Of a stretch of DNA of 64,000 bases, positions 20,596 through 32,984 are shown piece by piece (the first letter of the stretch is position 1; the number at the start of each line of letters is the position of its first letter). The DNA comes from Ctena decussata. Lineage: Eukaryota > Mollusca > Bivalvia > Lucinida > Lucinidae. The stretch covers positions 24,236,503 to 24,300,502 of the forward strand of contig OZ022511.1 in NCBI GenBank assembly GCA_963989385.1, given 5' to 3'. The notes below the pieces were generated by a model. The model saw only the letters and a program-made list of their open reading frames with translations. It was not told where the DNA came from and did no database searches. The position numbers and the translations under genes are program-made.

Positions 20596-21344
20596 ATATG
20601 AAAAAAAAACATACTGCCGAAACATACTTTCAGCCCCAAAGTTGGTTGGACTTTAGCAGTTCACTGTCTTGCTTTGTGCAAAAAACATTCTTCGATCAGA
20701 ATCCTATTTTTTTTAATTGGTAATCATGACACGTTTGTCTGTATAGGATCAACAGTTTGCCAGGCATTCCTCGGAGGCAGACATGCTATGCTACAAGCTT
20801 AAAGTTGTATGACGGCTCCGTTGATGTGAAAGTGAACAAGATTGGTACTTTCAAACACACACGCTCACGCACAAAAAACGGACACAAACACACAAGAAAG
20901 AAAAGAAAAGAACATAAATAAGCAAATTGACGCCATCCTTTAGATTTCTAACGCCAATGTGCGTCAGTCATACCCGTGATCGTCCCATACACTAGTTGTT
21001 AAGAAGAAAAACACACACCCTAAAATATCTTAGAACCCAGCCGGGAATGTAAGTAATCGCATGATTAAATACCTCCGTACTACCAGTGTGACCAGATCGT
21101 ATTCAGACAGGAAGTCTACAGAAACAAAATCGGCTTTTATATCACAGAGTTCATTCTATAGGTTTCATTTGAAAATAATGTTTCAAGAAGATCGAAAGAC
21201 GGAATTATGTCTGAATTTAAACTATCCGCTTTTACATAACTGCAGGCAAAAGTCATGAGTCATTTGTATTTACATGCGTTGAAATGTTAAACTCTATCTT
21301 TCCAAGAAAATATGTGAATAAAATAAGAACATAGAGAAATGTAA
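20596..21344. other. No recognised feature
   Basis: Contains only CA-rich low-complexity sequence near 20856-20900. The frame at 21061-21258 has no motif. Confidence 0.45.
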
Positions 21345-21450
21345 CCCAGCAGGCACACAAGAAAGAATCAATATTGATTCAACCTTGATTCAACATGACG
21401 TTGAATCAAGATTGATTATATATTGATTCAACCTTGAGTGCCCAGTGGGT
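21345..21450. mobile_element. CCCAGCAGGCAC mini-element with TTGATTCAA repeats
   Basis: Outer ends AACCCAGCAGGCAC and GTGCCCAGTGGGTT form imperfect inverted repeats. Between them lie overlapping ATTGATTCAACCTTGATTCA and CGTTGAATCAAGATTGATT units. A related stretch AAATCAACGTTGATTCAATG lies at 21623. The same CCCAGNAGGCACACAA start followed by CGTTGAAAC occurs at 35305, inside the MULE. Confidence 0.55.
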
Positions 21451-21860
21451 TGCTACGTCTTATTGAATATAATCATGAGACATCGCTTGTGAATTGAAAA
21501 AAAGGGTTTTAGTTTGGTGGTTGAATTGGTAGCACCTATGTCAACCTCAGTATATGGATAAGAATTTCTCCAATATGAATTTTCTTCTCTATGAAGACAG
21601 CGGACACCAATATTGAAACAACATTAAATCAACGTTGATTCAATGTTTGTACCTGCAGGGATAAATCCAGGCTGCATATCAAACTGTAAAATACTAGGAC
21701 AAAATTGACAAATCATGCATGATGACTTTTATAGAAGCATCGCTTAAATTTTGACCGATTGAATACTTAGTTTTAAGACTTGTAGGTGATGATAGTTGAT
21801 AGTGTTATAAATGATATGAGAAATATCTCAGTTCTGTTGTTTCGCAAAAACATGTATCAT

Positions 21861-22040
21861 CAGTGCTAAGAAAAGAAACGGGTCACAAGAATAATTTAGG
21901 AATTATTTTCCGTATTTCTCAATAAAAACATGTGTTGACCCCTCCTTAGAACCGACTTGTAGCAGTGGCTTTTATAAGCTGTCACCACATATGTTTTCGT
22001 TGACAAATAAGAAAGAAACTTTGTCTCACTTATAAAGAAA
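21861..22040. mobile_element. Diverged relative of the 8395-8596 foldback
   Basis: CAGTGCTAAGAAAAGAAACG, ACAAGAATAATT, CGTATTTCTC, GACCCCTCCTTAGAA and CACCACATATG follow the order of the 8.4-kb element. The right end is eroded. Confidence 0.5.
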
Positions 22041-22316
22041 ATGTCTGCTGTGTCATTTAATGCATAGAAGAAGCCAACTGATCATGCCACAACATATGTA
22101 CTGACTTATCATTTAAGTCACTCCATCAGGTGACTCTAATGAAACGTCAAATGGCTAAATTTTGTGAGGCTATTGCGTTACAGGTCTCTATCGATATGTT
22201 GCTCACTGAGTCGCGATGAAATCAAAGAACTCTTCTCAGCAAAAGAGGCTTAGGTATTTCAATCATGAAAACGCCCTCACCACTGCTGCACTGGGAATGT
22301 GGGTCACACCAGTGAA

Positions 22317-22550
22317 AGGTAACTGAGTACACTTTCAGGGGTAAAAACTCTGCCACCTTTAGTCTTGGCTTCCTTCTGAATAGGGGTCATTTCGCACAGA
22401 AAAGAATTTGCTTCTAGAGCAGTACATTCTTTACTGTGAGAGAAGATACCATTTTGGAGAGCTGTGTCGTGCAGGGAAGCCAACGGAGAGTCGCAAATGC
22501 GGTATCCCTTGCAAAATAGTTGAACTGCATGGATGTGTACCATACCTCTT
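22317..22550 (-). repeat. Dispersed repeat family F1, copy 4
   Basis: The reverse complement carries TTGGCTTCCCTGCACGACA, AGCTCTCCAAAATGG, ACAGTAAAGAATGTACTGC and GAAGCAAATTCTTTTC. This is the layout of the 16.9-kb and 47.7-kb copies. Confidence 0.6.
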
Positions 22551-24210
22551 TAAGGTTCTCGTAAGGATGAGATAACTTCAAGTAGCTAACTAAGTTCTGG
22601 TGTCTATGCAGTGTTGTTATGGCTTCATGCTTGTCTAACTCGTCTACCTGAACAAGAAAAAAGACAGCAGCAACATTTGATATTTTGCAGATAATTGCAG
22701 TTCCTCGAGTGACTATTTAGTCTTAAATGCAGAGTGACTGCAGTTAGCATTTAACCAGTTTAGACAAACCTCTGTCACTCTTTTATCTTTGGAGTCAGTA
22801 TAAAGTCTTTCGAAGTCTGTCAGGAGCGTTGGGCTTGTCCCTGTTTCTTCTTAACTGCGTTATGCAGTAAAAAGCTTAATGGCATTCCCTGGTCAATTTG
22901 AAACAAATGTAGAAAACATAAACTTGCAATCAAGGCAACCTAGGCTTAGGCAATGATTGTTCGAAAAAAACACTTCACATATGTACGCATTGTTATACTG
23001 CGATTTACCTATAAAGTGGCTAGCATCCACTAAAATCACCAAGGCACAATGACCAAGGCTGTACAAAAAAATGATAATAGATAAAAAAAAAAATAAAAAA
23101 AAATAATGAAAACCCTTAAGTAAATAAAATAAAATAAACAAAACAAACAAAAAGAAAAGAAAAGAAATCAAGATCCAGTCTCCAATATACCTCAATCTAC
23201 CAAAATGTCAACAATTTGAGGTGACCATATATCCTGTATTTCTTCATAATGCTTACCGTGCGGTATGTGGAGTCCCAGTAGTTTGGTGGGTTAAAGTGCT
23301 GACCTGGTGAATGACCGTTTTTGGACGTATCACTAGTAAATTCTAATTCTGTTTAGCTATTGGTCAGGCGAATCCTATCGTTTTCAACGGGGTTCCTAAA
23401 ATGCCATTGAGATGGCCGTAAAACTGCAAGTCACCCAATTATATATTCCTTTCGATACATTGTTTTTACCTGGTTGTGCAGCTCTGTGGTATTCCATAGG
23501 ATCGCTCGCGATATCTATGCGTACATCGCTCGCGACACCTATGTGTACAGCGTCTTTGACAGCTTCAAATAATGAAATAGCACTGTAGATTTTAGATGAG
23601 TTTTAAAATTTTGATCCCGCTTATAGTGATCAGAATTAGTAAAATTATGGAAGTAGTCTGCACTGGGGCGGTGAAAACGCTGCAATCTAGACTAATTATT
23701 GTGGAAAGGTCTTTTCCAATAAGTTCAACTCAGAATTATCCGTAAAACTTTACTTTATCGTGAGCTCTGACCATTCATTCAGGCTAACTATTATTCGAAT
23801 ACAGAAAAAAAATACTTGAAAATATTACATTAGGTATCAACAAAGAAATAGTTCAGGTTTATATTTTATCCAATTGATTATTATTTGGCTTTGCAGACAC
23901 TAAGAAAATATGTGTTTACTATCAATGTATTGTAACATTATACATCAGAGCCTGCAAGGTATTTGAAATTTCAATTCCATGTTGTGAGTAAACAATAATA
24001 AAATCTTAGAACTCAGGTATGAAAACACCTGCTTTCTATTTATAAATATTAACAGCTTACAGTTTGATGCTTTACATGTTGAAGTAGCACTGTACTTGAA
24101 GTCTTATGAAAAGGTATACATTGCGCCGGCGGTTATCCCACCAAAAACTGACGACTAAATACTTAAATCAAAAGCAGATAAGTATGGTCTTTGCATACTT
24201 TTTACTTTTA
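22551..24210. other. Mostly unrecognised; one SINE head
   Basis: At about 23270-23315, GGAGTCCCAGTAGTTTGGTG, GGTTAAAGTGCTGACC matches the tRNA-like heads at 5841 and 15867 (A box only). Around 23085-23165 is an A-rich tract. Otherwise no repeat, RNA or exon is supported. Confidence 0.45.
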
Positions 24211-24323
24211 CAAAGACTGTTCCTCCAGACCAAATTTCATAGTTGTAGGGAATCTCCAACATAGAATTTTACCCTTAGCAACAGCACAGCAACGACTTAA
24301 GTTGTTTTATGAATACGGCCCCG
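24211..24323. mobile_element. GGGGCCGTATT foldback, right half only
   Basis: CAAAGACTGTTCCTCCAGAC, AAATTTCATAGTTGTAGGG, CCTTAGCAACAGCACAGCAA, CGACTTAAG and AATACGGCCCC match the right arms of the full elements at 32306 and 56620. The left arm is missing, so it cannot fold back. Confidence 0.78.
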
Positions 24324-25544
24324 GTTATACTTATGGGAACAGAAATGTGACTCCTGTGCAATAATTGAACATATGTTTTGCACGCATTTTCTGGAACTAA
24401 CGAAGTAAACGTCATATATTTTGTTAGCAAGGAATAGAACACAGACACAAAAAATAGCCGACTTGATTTGATCGAGTCTGTACATATCCAGTAACGAAAT
24501 GTTCAACAGTGGCCATGCCCCTAGCACCGAAATGCTAGTATTTCATGGTCGCAATTGACTTTATATATTAGTGACCGGGGATGAATGTGCCACATTTTAC
24601 TTTTCGGAATTGTTTGACTACAAAGCTGTGAAGAAACCAGTCAAATCATGGCACCTATTATCTACATACTGACAGAAAACTCGTTTGAAGATATCATCTA
24701 ATTCTTGCGAAACTTTGGATTAACCTTACCTTGTATAGGTGGCACAATCTACCCTAGCTGTGGTAGGTTGTAAAAGTCCCTGGAGTAGGCTGTATTTGGC
24801 GAAGTCTGGGGTGTTCCGGGGATGCACTGATTATAATCAAAAGGCAATGAGAATAATGACTAGTCAAGAGGAATGTACCATGTTTTGATTTTAGATAGCT
24901 CTCCTCGATGCATTAGAAATTAAAAAAAATGTCCAGAAGTGAAAGCAACAACAACAACAAAAACAAAAACAAAAAAACATTCTTTCAATGAAAGAATTGT
25001 GGTTTACATCGTAACAAACTTTTAGGATGTTCAAACTGTAATGACCTGATACAATGATACAATTGTATTTTAATATAATTTTCGTCACTTACATTACGTG
25101 TGCCATGACTGCAAAGAGTATCTTGCTGTTAATCTGCCATTGCAGCGAATGTTGAAACGGCTCAGATCTAAGGAAGATAACTTTCTTTTGCGCCAAGTAA
25201 TCGTTGGAGATACCTGAATACATATTTATACGCCAGGAAATTAAGATAAAAGCTTTCAGTGGGTAGGACCTGGTTTGCCGAGGCCCGCAAAATACAAGAC
25301 ACACTCCTCTGCTGGCAAGGTGTTGACCACAGTAATTTGAGAGGCCATAAAAAGGAATTTTGTTGGACTATGGTTTACCAAAGAGAGATACAAAATACAC
25401 GAAATGTTGAGAGTTATGCAAACCAAACTTACTTGACCAACTGTGAAATAATAATAATAATGATAATAATAGTAATAAAACGACGCGGTAAACTCTTCGC
25501 AGTTCTTCTTCAGCAAGACAATGTATATAGGCCATGAACCAGAT
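24324..25544. other. No recognised feature
   Basis: AT-rich with short simple repeats (CAACAACAA near 24948, AATAATAAT near 25449). Frames at 25256-25516 and 25259-25537 are low-complexity reads. Confidence 0.45.
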
Positions 25545-28500
25545 ATGGTTTACCTCCCCCCCCAGGGGGAGTTTTGTAGACCATACTTTTCTTAAAGTCC
25601 AGCATCTTAGAAGTATTTTGCAGCATGTTAGCCCTCTGGCGAGTGGGGCGTTAAGCTGTAACAGCCTGTTACATTACGTTACCCATTAAAATAATTAACA
25701 TAAAATAAAAAATATAAAAAATTATAAAAAATAGAAGTCGCGATCCTATGTTTAAAATTATAATGTAGTCTAATAGAACAATCCAACAGCTAAAAGTTAT
25801 GATGTTTGAAACGTCACTTTATCTTACATGGTGTAATATACGTGACGTTTTTCTTTACTCTCCATTAAAATTGCAGTTTCCATCCAAAATACTTTCTTTT
25901 TGTAAGTTATTCCTATAACATTAGCCCTAATGTTTGTTACTGTGTTAAAGAAAATTTACTGATCTTTTCAGATCTGCAAAAATCATTGTCCTATCTTGTA
26001 TATTATGGGAGAAATAGGATGTTGAACACAGTACCCCCATATGAATGTTCCATATTACTATTATCACTTTCCGTATAATTCAAGTGCTTGAACTACACTA
26101 TTGGAATTGAAAACAACAGTAAAAGGTAATATTGAATATGCCAGCCTATTTAAACAGCAAGGAACAGTTCAACAATATTTTTAATGCATTTTAGTCGGCC
26201 ATAATGATCGATTGTGTACGTTACCTTGGGCTACTTTTGTTAAAATCATATAATTTGAAGATACGATCATTATATTTTCTTTGGTAGCAGTTTCTTCAAG
26301 AAAGAATCTTCTAATATAAGAGAAAAAATGCATTCTGGTTTAATTTCTATGATAAGTTATTACTAGTAGTAACGTAAATAACATTAACATTTAAAATATT
26401 TTATTATAATACCTTTAATCAAGTTTTCTTCCACTGTCACATAAAAAAATAACACATATAAGTCTGGGTGTTCTTATGATATGTTGTGTACTTAGACCTA
26501 TCAACACTTCTCTCAGTTATTACTTTTAGGGATTCATGAGGTGTGTTTTATACGTGATTAAACACAGCTTACTTCAAATTGTAATGTTAAGGGCATTGAC
26601 ATATTCTGCATATGTAAAACGGGTTTTGCTGTTTACTTTGTTATTATATTAAAAATAAAAGTATTTCATAATGGCATTGCCCAGTTTGTTTCTTTTACAA
26701 ATTGTACATTTGAGTTCTAAAGACAGTAACACACCTGAAATTTTGTTATATACAGCTACAAAAAAAAATCCCCCCCCCCCCCCAAAAAAAAATCCCCTCC
26801 CCAAAAAAAAAAAAAAAAAAACTTCAGAAAAGATAAAGCCGAAGCTATTAAAAGCCAGCATTGATTTTGCATATAGGACTCGAATAAAAAGATATGCAAT
26901 CAGTTTGATACCATTCAAAGCTAAGCGATTTTGACGTGTTTTAGTTTTAAAGTATAAAACAATCAGTAATCAACAATGCAAAATAGAGTTCCACCTTGTT
27001 TATTGACAGGATTTGTTATAGCCTTTACGTGCACACTGAAAAACTATAAAGCAGAACAGTTAACCTGAAGTTTGACGGCTTAAGTCAAAATACAGTTCTG
27101 CATCAAAGCTAATGTAGATATTTGCTGGCAGCGTATACTTACTTTTGTAAGACTATCGTATATTTTACGTTACCAGAGGAAACAACATTGCTGAGTTACA
27201 GTTAAGAAACAAACAAACTTTTGAAAATAATTAATGGTAGTGTCAATGCATTGCTTTACTTAGTTCATTTATGTAACTAACAATTATGTGTCAACCAGGA
27301 GTTTGGGAGAATAGTAGCAGATATATTTAATACAGAAAAGAGACACTGGCAGTTTACTAGTATACTGTAGCAATCTATAAATGCTATGTTTATGATGATC
27401 TATATTTCTATGCTTTTGTTTTTGCTCTTTAAAGTCTAACTACATTCAACCATATCCTAAAGAATCTAACTACATTCAATCATCTCTTAAAGAATCTATT
27501 CACTAAAGAACATAAAGACACGTTTAGTTGGACAAAAATGTTTTTTCCCAGGGACAGTGTTCCAGTAGCTCTGCACACATAATAAAATGGCAAATGAAAA
27601 TGACAGAATATATTAATGTTTGTCATCGCTGTTCAGATATCTATGAGCAAATCTTAGCGTTTCTCCTTCAGAATGTATTTGCCTACAATGTAGTTATATG
27701 CTTTGCAGCATAATATTGAGAAAAAAAGAACCCCCCCCCCCCCCGCAAAAAAAAGAAAAAAAAAGAAAGACCAAACAAGTAACGCATACAACATATTTAT
27801 TGAGAGTATGAATTCTTCATTTCCGATATCCTTAACTAGTAATACAGTATTTCTGAAGAGCAAGTAATCAAACAATAAAAATAGTGCATACCAATACATG
27901 CCAAGGAAGGGCTAACCTAAATAACAAACTGCAGTTGATCTCTGTGACCTTTTATTACCATATTGTTTACTTTTTGGCAATAAATATAGTTGTAAACTGC
28001 TTATTTATGATATCTTACTGCTTATCAAATCATCCTTGTCCAAATATGTTGAATACTGTTAGAGAATAAAGCCCCAATTTAAGTTGTTACATTGTTGAAA
28101 ATTGTCTGACTGAAATTTGTATTTCGTAACACCTTTAGTCCTTGATAGTAACAACATATGGGAATAAAACCATGGGGTTTGCAAAATTATTTGACCAGTT
28201 AAATATTTGTAACAACATAATAAAAAAATAGAACTCCTGAACAGGCTGAAGACAGAATGCTGTATGTTTAATAAAGTATGTCACTTTCTATAATCCTTAA
28301 ATTTTCACATTGTTAGCATTGTGTAATGTATTTGATGGCAGGGAGCTGCATAAACAGATCACGTAGATCACAAAATAACATATAAGTTATGATCACGGGA
28401 GCCACACATATTTGCTAACTCATGTAAAGCAGTTACTGTGCAAAGAGGCTCATGGCTGACGATTCGACTGACAGCATAGGAAAATGGTGTTAATACATGC

Positions 28501-29845
28501 CGTCAAAGTTGGTACTGCTTTTGATTGCCTCGGCTGGTAGTCAAAGTTGCATATTTGTATGTTAGGTAATTGAATGGCTCAACCAAAAGCACAGGTAGCG
28601 AAATTGGTTTTATCCCCATCATAACGAGAACCTAAATATTAATCAGTTGCAGCATTTATCCAACTTATACTTACTTCATGTAATGCATAAAATTAAAAAA
28701 AACAAAAAAAAACAAACATTTTTATGAAGTCACTTTTAAGTAAGACTGAATGGAAGACAAAGTCGAACTGCTTCAGCTGTAACAATCTCTGTGCGACTTG
28801 CTGAACTCTTGTGTATTTCAAAGAGCTTAATTTGCCATCTGACTTCCAGTGGTAAGCTTATACTACAGCAATGAATACTTCATGCCGCCAGGGAACTAAA
28901 ATTTTGATAACAGATGACTCACAAATCTTATTCCTCGACATATTACAATTATGTAATGTAATGTTACTGTTAGATTGCTTTTCAAATAGACCCTATTAGA
29001 TGTTTTTTGTGTGTTTTTTTTTTTTTCATAGTTTGAAGACACATAACATTGACATTTCTTCATATTTACATATAAAACAGTATCTACTTAAGACAAATTA
29101 AAGATAACATTGGAATATGAAATGCAGCTGATGTTGGCTTTCTTAGCTTTTCTCGTCATTTTGTAGGTTAAGTTCTTCAAAAATAAGTTTCTGTCCCCAT
29201 TTAATGTATCCACTGCTAATTAAACTGCTGCCTAACTTATCTAAGCTGGGCATGAATCAAAGAAGATTGATGGAGCACGTATAAACTTCAGTTCACCAAT
29301 TCAGCGATTTAGTCTTATTCTGGTTGTTGTTTTTTTGTAATATCGTTGTGGTTATATACGTTACATATTTATCGTGACTGCTGGCGAGTTTTGTAAGACG
29401 CTAGTTTGTTTCTTTTTTATACTAGAATATTGAAACAGTCATATATATGAAAGTAACTTTTCTCTACACTTAAATTCTTAAAATTTGCTCCTTATATTAC
29501 ATGTATTTAGACACTGAAGGGGAAAAACGTCAAATGCAATGTAAACTACGTTACACTGGTTAGTCAACTTATCCTTGACAGTGTCAATTACTTTGAAACA
29601 GCTATTTATGCACTAGCAGACAAAACCCAACATAATTTAGGGCGAATACTTACATGTGTATAACACTGCGTATCTTCTATTATAAAGTAAATATGTAAAT
29701 TTGGGTAGTGTAATTGACGTTGACGTCATACGTTAACGTCCCAACGCACAGAGGGCTAACATGTGTCATTTTGTTTCTTATATAATGTAGTTTCAGAAAG
29801 TCATAGGGTACAAAACTCCCCCTGGGGGGGAGGGGGGTCTATGGT
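25545..29845. mobile_element. Block of 4.3 kb bounded by diverged inverted repeats
   Basis: The left boundary reads CCTCCCCCCCCAGGGGGAG, then TTTTGTA, then about 65 bp later CATGTTAGCCCTCTG and GGCGTTAA. The reverse complement of the right boundary (29700-29845) has the same landmarks in the same order. The interior is AT-rich with long poly-C runs at about 26770 and 27731 and a duplicated unit at 27434-27510. It contains none of the MITE families so common elsewhere in the window. No frame has recognisable domains. It may be one large old transposon or two separate insertions in opposite directions. Confidence 0.4.
27434..27510 (+). repeat. Tandem duplication, about 36-bp unit
   Basis: TCTAACTACATTCAACCATA and TCTAACTACATTCAATCATC stand in tandem, each followed by TCYTAAAGAATCTA. 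Confidence 0.7.
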
Positions 29846-29980
29846 CAGCTCAAGGTCTAATAGAAAATCCTACAAAAGCAAGGTTATAGTGGATGCTCAG
29901 GGCGAAACGGGTTTGAAATATTACTGCATCCAAACATCCCGCCTAACTACTCAATTTGGCAACTATTGATTACTGTCTGT

Positions 29981-30075
29981 AATGGCGTCCAAGGATATTT
30001 TAAGTTCAGGAACACTCGTATCCTGAACTTAAAATAGCGAGTGTTCCTGAACGTAAAATATCCTTGGACGCCATT
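29981..30075. repeat. Long hairpin, 38-bp arms
   Basis: AATGGCGTCCAAGGATATTT at the left pairs with AAATATCCTTGGACGCCATT at the right. The arms continue through TTCAGGAACACTCG with one or two mismatches. The loop TATCCTGAACTTAAAATAG repeats part of the arm. It lies just outside the 4.3-kb block. Confidence 0.88.
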
Positions 30076-30511
30076 TCCGGCCCGATAGAGAGGACAACGC
30101 AGCCATTAAGAAGTAGGTTAATGCAAAGTGTCCGAGACCCTCAGGTTTTGGATAATGACACTTGAATACATACCAATGGACAAACTGAATCATACTGGTG
30201 GGTAATTACTAAGAAAATGAAGAGATCGATTTTGACCGAAAGTAGAATAGGCATGTTACTTATTCACCCGCCCTTGTAACCTAGATATTTAATTATTTAA
30301 ACCCGGTTACAGCTGTTTTGAACAAGCTAATAAGCTAAGTGGAACGAGAAGCGCAATTCAGTCAAACACAGGTGTTCTGTGAAATTAATAATAGGCTTTT
30401 CTGATTATTTCTTTTGAACTTGCTTTAATTATTAGAACTTACAGCGAAGCGAAAAACAGCAAAATAAGCTGTAGAATCGCAGAAATATGGGTGGTTAAAT
30501 CATATCGATGC

Positions 30512-30854
30512 ATCTTCACAGGGTATAATCGATTCCGCTAATTTTCGCTTCCTGCAGAGACTGTACATCAAATTTGGCTTCCGTCGAGACTGTCCGCGAA
30601 GTCTTGCTTCCTGCAGGGACTACTGTCCTCGTAAAATGGCTTCCTGCCGAGACTGTCTGCGTGATTCTGCTTCCTGCCGAGAGCCTCGGCAGGAAGCAGA
30701 ATCACGCGGACAGTCTCTGCAGGAAGTCATTTATCATGTACAGAAGTCTCGGCAGGAAGCAAGAGTTCGCGGACAGTCTCGGCGGAAGCCAAATATGATG
30801 TACAGTCTCTGCAGGAAGCGAAAATTAGCGGAATCGATTATACCCTGTGATCTT
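30512..30854. mobile_element. CACAGGGTATAAT foldback MITE, copy 1, with ATCTT duplication
   Basis: The element spans 30517-30849 and is one giant palindrome. CACAGGGTATAATCGATTCC at the left is mirrored at the right. ATCTT flanks both ends (30512-30516 and 30850-30854), a perfect 5-bp target duplication. Each arm holds about five GCTTCCTGCNGAGACTGT sub-repeats spaced about 28-32 bp. The centre is GCCGAGAGCCTCGGC. Frames rich in SCRDC or LPAE are translations of these sub-repeats, not proteins. Confidence 0.93.
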
Positions 30855-31150
30855 TCCTGTACATGCATAATGCGTATTACTATTGCAGTTTTTAAAAGTA
30901 GTCAAACTGTTGAGAGTGAGCACCTATTCCTAATTTTGAGTGTTTAAGTGAACTTAACATCTCACTAATATATAGGTAATGCGGAGACGGGAACTCGGTT
31001 TAAAGTCTCATCCGAAAGACCGGAGGAGCGGTGATCAAACATGCGACCCGTGGATTTGTAAGCTAGCACCCTAATGAAGAAATGGTGCTTATCAATGCAG
31101 ACCTTCAAATTCAAGTGATTGACTTTTTCCCGACCTGTTTTATGACTTTT

Positions 31151-31359
31151 ACGTGAAAACGAGAAAACCAGCAATGTGGTTGTGTGTCCAGCGGAGACTC
31201 AGATCAGCCTGGGCACCCACCCAGTCTGGTCAGAGTCCTCGTTGTCTGCATGGAGGTCCATGAACTTAGTAAAGTGTCTGATCGGACTGGGCGGATGCCC
31301 AGGCTTATCTGAGTCTGCGCTGGGCGCACATTTCTCTTTGTTTTCTGGTATCGTGGCTC
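31151..31359. mobile_element. GAGCCGCG-family foldback MITE, shortened copy
   Basis: The left end is eroded (GTGAAAACGAGAAAACCAGC), the right end reads TCGTGGCTC. The core CAGATCAGCCTGGGCACCCA and CGGACTGGGCGGATGCCCAG is clear. The centre is shorter than in full copies (CATGGAGGTCCATG). It lies between the two CACAGGG foldbacks. Confidence 0.78.
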
Positions 31360-31407
31360 ATATGTAATCTGAATTTCTTACTGAGCCTGTTGAAAATGGA
31401 CGAGAAA

Positions 31408-31750
31408 GCAATCACAGGGTATAATGGATTCCGCTAATTTTCGCTTCCTGCAGAGACTGTACATCATATTTGGCTTCCGCCGAGACTGTCCGAGAACTCT
31501 TGCTTCCTGCCGAGACTTCTGTTCATGATAAATGGCTTCCTGCAGAGACTGCCCGCGTGATTCTGCTTCCTGCCGAGGCTCTCGGCAGGAAGCAGAATCA
31601 CGCGTACAGTCTCTGCAGGAAGCCATTTTTCGAGGACAGTAGTCTCTGCGGGAAGCAAGAGTTCGCGGACAGTCTCGGCGGAAGCCAAATAGGACGGACA
31701 GTCTCTGCAGGAAGCGGATATTGGCGGAATCGATTATACCCTGTGGCAAT
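31408..31750. mobile_element. CACAGGGTATAAT foldback MITE, copy 2, with GCAAT duplication
   Basis: The element spans 31413-31745, 333 bp, the same length as copy 1. GCAAT flanks both ends (31408-31412 and 31746-31750), a different perfect 5-bp duplication. So the two copies are independent insertions, not a local duplication. The sub-repeat structure is as in copy 1. The 151-aa frame 31470-31925 and its mirror 31378-31749 are artefacts of the palindrome. Confidence 0.93.
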
Positions 31751-31820
31751 AATCAGGAAACGACACAGTCGATTTTCACATTCTACCTTAAAAACAATAA
31801 AGACAGTACACAAAACAAAT

Positions 31821-32056
31821 GAGCCGCGACACGAGAAAACCAACAATGTGGTTGTGGGCCCTTCGCAAACTCAGATCAGCCTTGGCATCCACCCAGTCTG
31901 GTCAGTCTCTTTGCTAAGCGCTTAAAATGTAGCTACTGGTCTAAGCTACCTCCGTGCGGACAGCGAAGGCTCTGATCAGACTGGGCGGATGCCCAGGCTG
32001 ATCTGAGTCTGCGCTGGGCGCATAACCACATTGCTGGTTTTATCGTGTCGCGGCTC
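31821..32056. mobile_element. GAGCCGCG-family foldback MITE, full copy
   Basis: Ends GAGCCGCGACACGAGAAAAC and ATCGTGTCGCGGCTC, both arms with core palindromes. The centre reads CTAAGCGCTTAAAATGTAGC and CTAAGCTACCTCCGTGCGG, with the central segment inverted relative to 3951. Confidence 0.88.
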
Positions 32057-32305
32057 TGATACGAGGCGAAAAGCTAAAAGGTCAGCTCTTATCATGCATA
32101 TGACCGCGAGTCTATCCTTAATAGAGTAGCAAAACGTGAAACACTATAAATGGAGCCGACAAACGTTGACAATGATAGTGACACCATGTACAAGAGAAGT
32201 TTCGCCTTGGTACGATCAGTAATAATGCGCTTTAATGATATGCAAAGATACTTTATTAGTAGCCAACAATGTTATTCAAAGCCCTATAAAGTATAGTGCG
32301 TACAT

Positions 32306-32532
32306 CAGGGTTCGTATTCATAAAACGACTTAAGTGGTTGCTATGCTGTTGCTAAGGCTAAATTTCTTTAAAGGAGATTCCCTACAACTATGAAATTTGC
32401 TCTGGAGGAACAGTCTTACAAAGACTGTTCCTCCAGGCCAAATTTCATATTTGTAGGGAATCTCCTTTATAGATATTTAGCCTTAGCAACCGCACAGCAA
32501 CGACTTAAGTGGCTTTATTAATACGGACCCTG
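32306..32532. mobile_element. GGGGCCGTATT foldback MITE, full copy 1
   Basis: CAGGGTTCGTATTCATAAAA pairs with the right end, which closes in AATACGGACCCTG. The arms of about 100 bp carry CGACTTAAGTGGTTGCTATG, TTGCTAAGGCTAA, GGAGATTCCCTACAACTATG and the tip GAACAGTCTTACAAAGACTG. Close relative of 56620-56846; half copy at 24211. Confidence 0.88.
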
Positions 32533-32885
32533 GTATTAGTTCCTGATCATTGCTGATCTCTTTACTCTGACTGCCTGCTGAATCATAACAAAGCACTGAT
32601 TGATTCAAATTACCACACAATATAACTAATACTGATTTAAATCGCCCAGTGTTATTTTTTAGCCTCCAGGCCATTTTCGTCAAACCTAAAATTATGTCAG
32701 TCTTCACAGTCGATTGAAACTTATTTTGATGGTATCTGAGTTTGACGGTACATGCGTTTGATAGGTAATTTACAAATAAGCGGGAGACAAACCTTTATTG
32801 TTTAACTACTAACCGCTCCAAGGTGAACCTTCTGTTGCAGCTCCTCCTTGTTAAAATGAGTACCATAACATGTACTCCGAGTAAG
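32533..32885. other. No recognised feature
   Basis: AT-rich spacer. No repeat family or exon noted; AACCGCTCCAAGGTGAACCTT at 32810 loosely recalls the GACCGTTCCAAGG repeat at 62848. Confidence 0.4.
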
Positions 32886-32984
32886 AGGATCTTACACGAG
32901 TGGTCTTTTCTTGTGAAATTCATGAAACGATCATTCGGCGAGTTTCATAAATTTCATATGGAATGATCACGGGTGTAAGATTCT
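32886..32984. repeat. Imperfect hairpin, about 44-bp arms
   Basis: GATCTTACACGAGTGGTC and GAAATTCATGAAAC at the left pair with GTTTCATAAATTTC and GATCACGGGTGTAAGATT at the right. The loop is about 11 bases. Confidence 0.65.

Noticed and set aside
25545..29845. LTR retrotransposon
   Set aside because: The boundary repeats are inverted, not direct, and no gag or pol motifs are visible inside.
31378..31925. Overlapping frames with repeated SCRDC/LPAE motifs that look like a repeat protein
   Set aside because: They are translations of the GCTTCCTGCNGAGACTGT sub-repeats in a MITE; the same motifs occur on both strands and in both copies.
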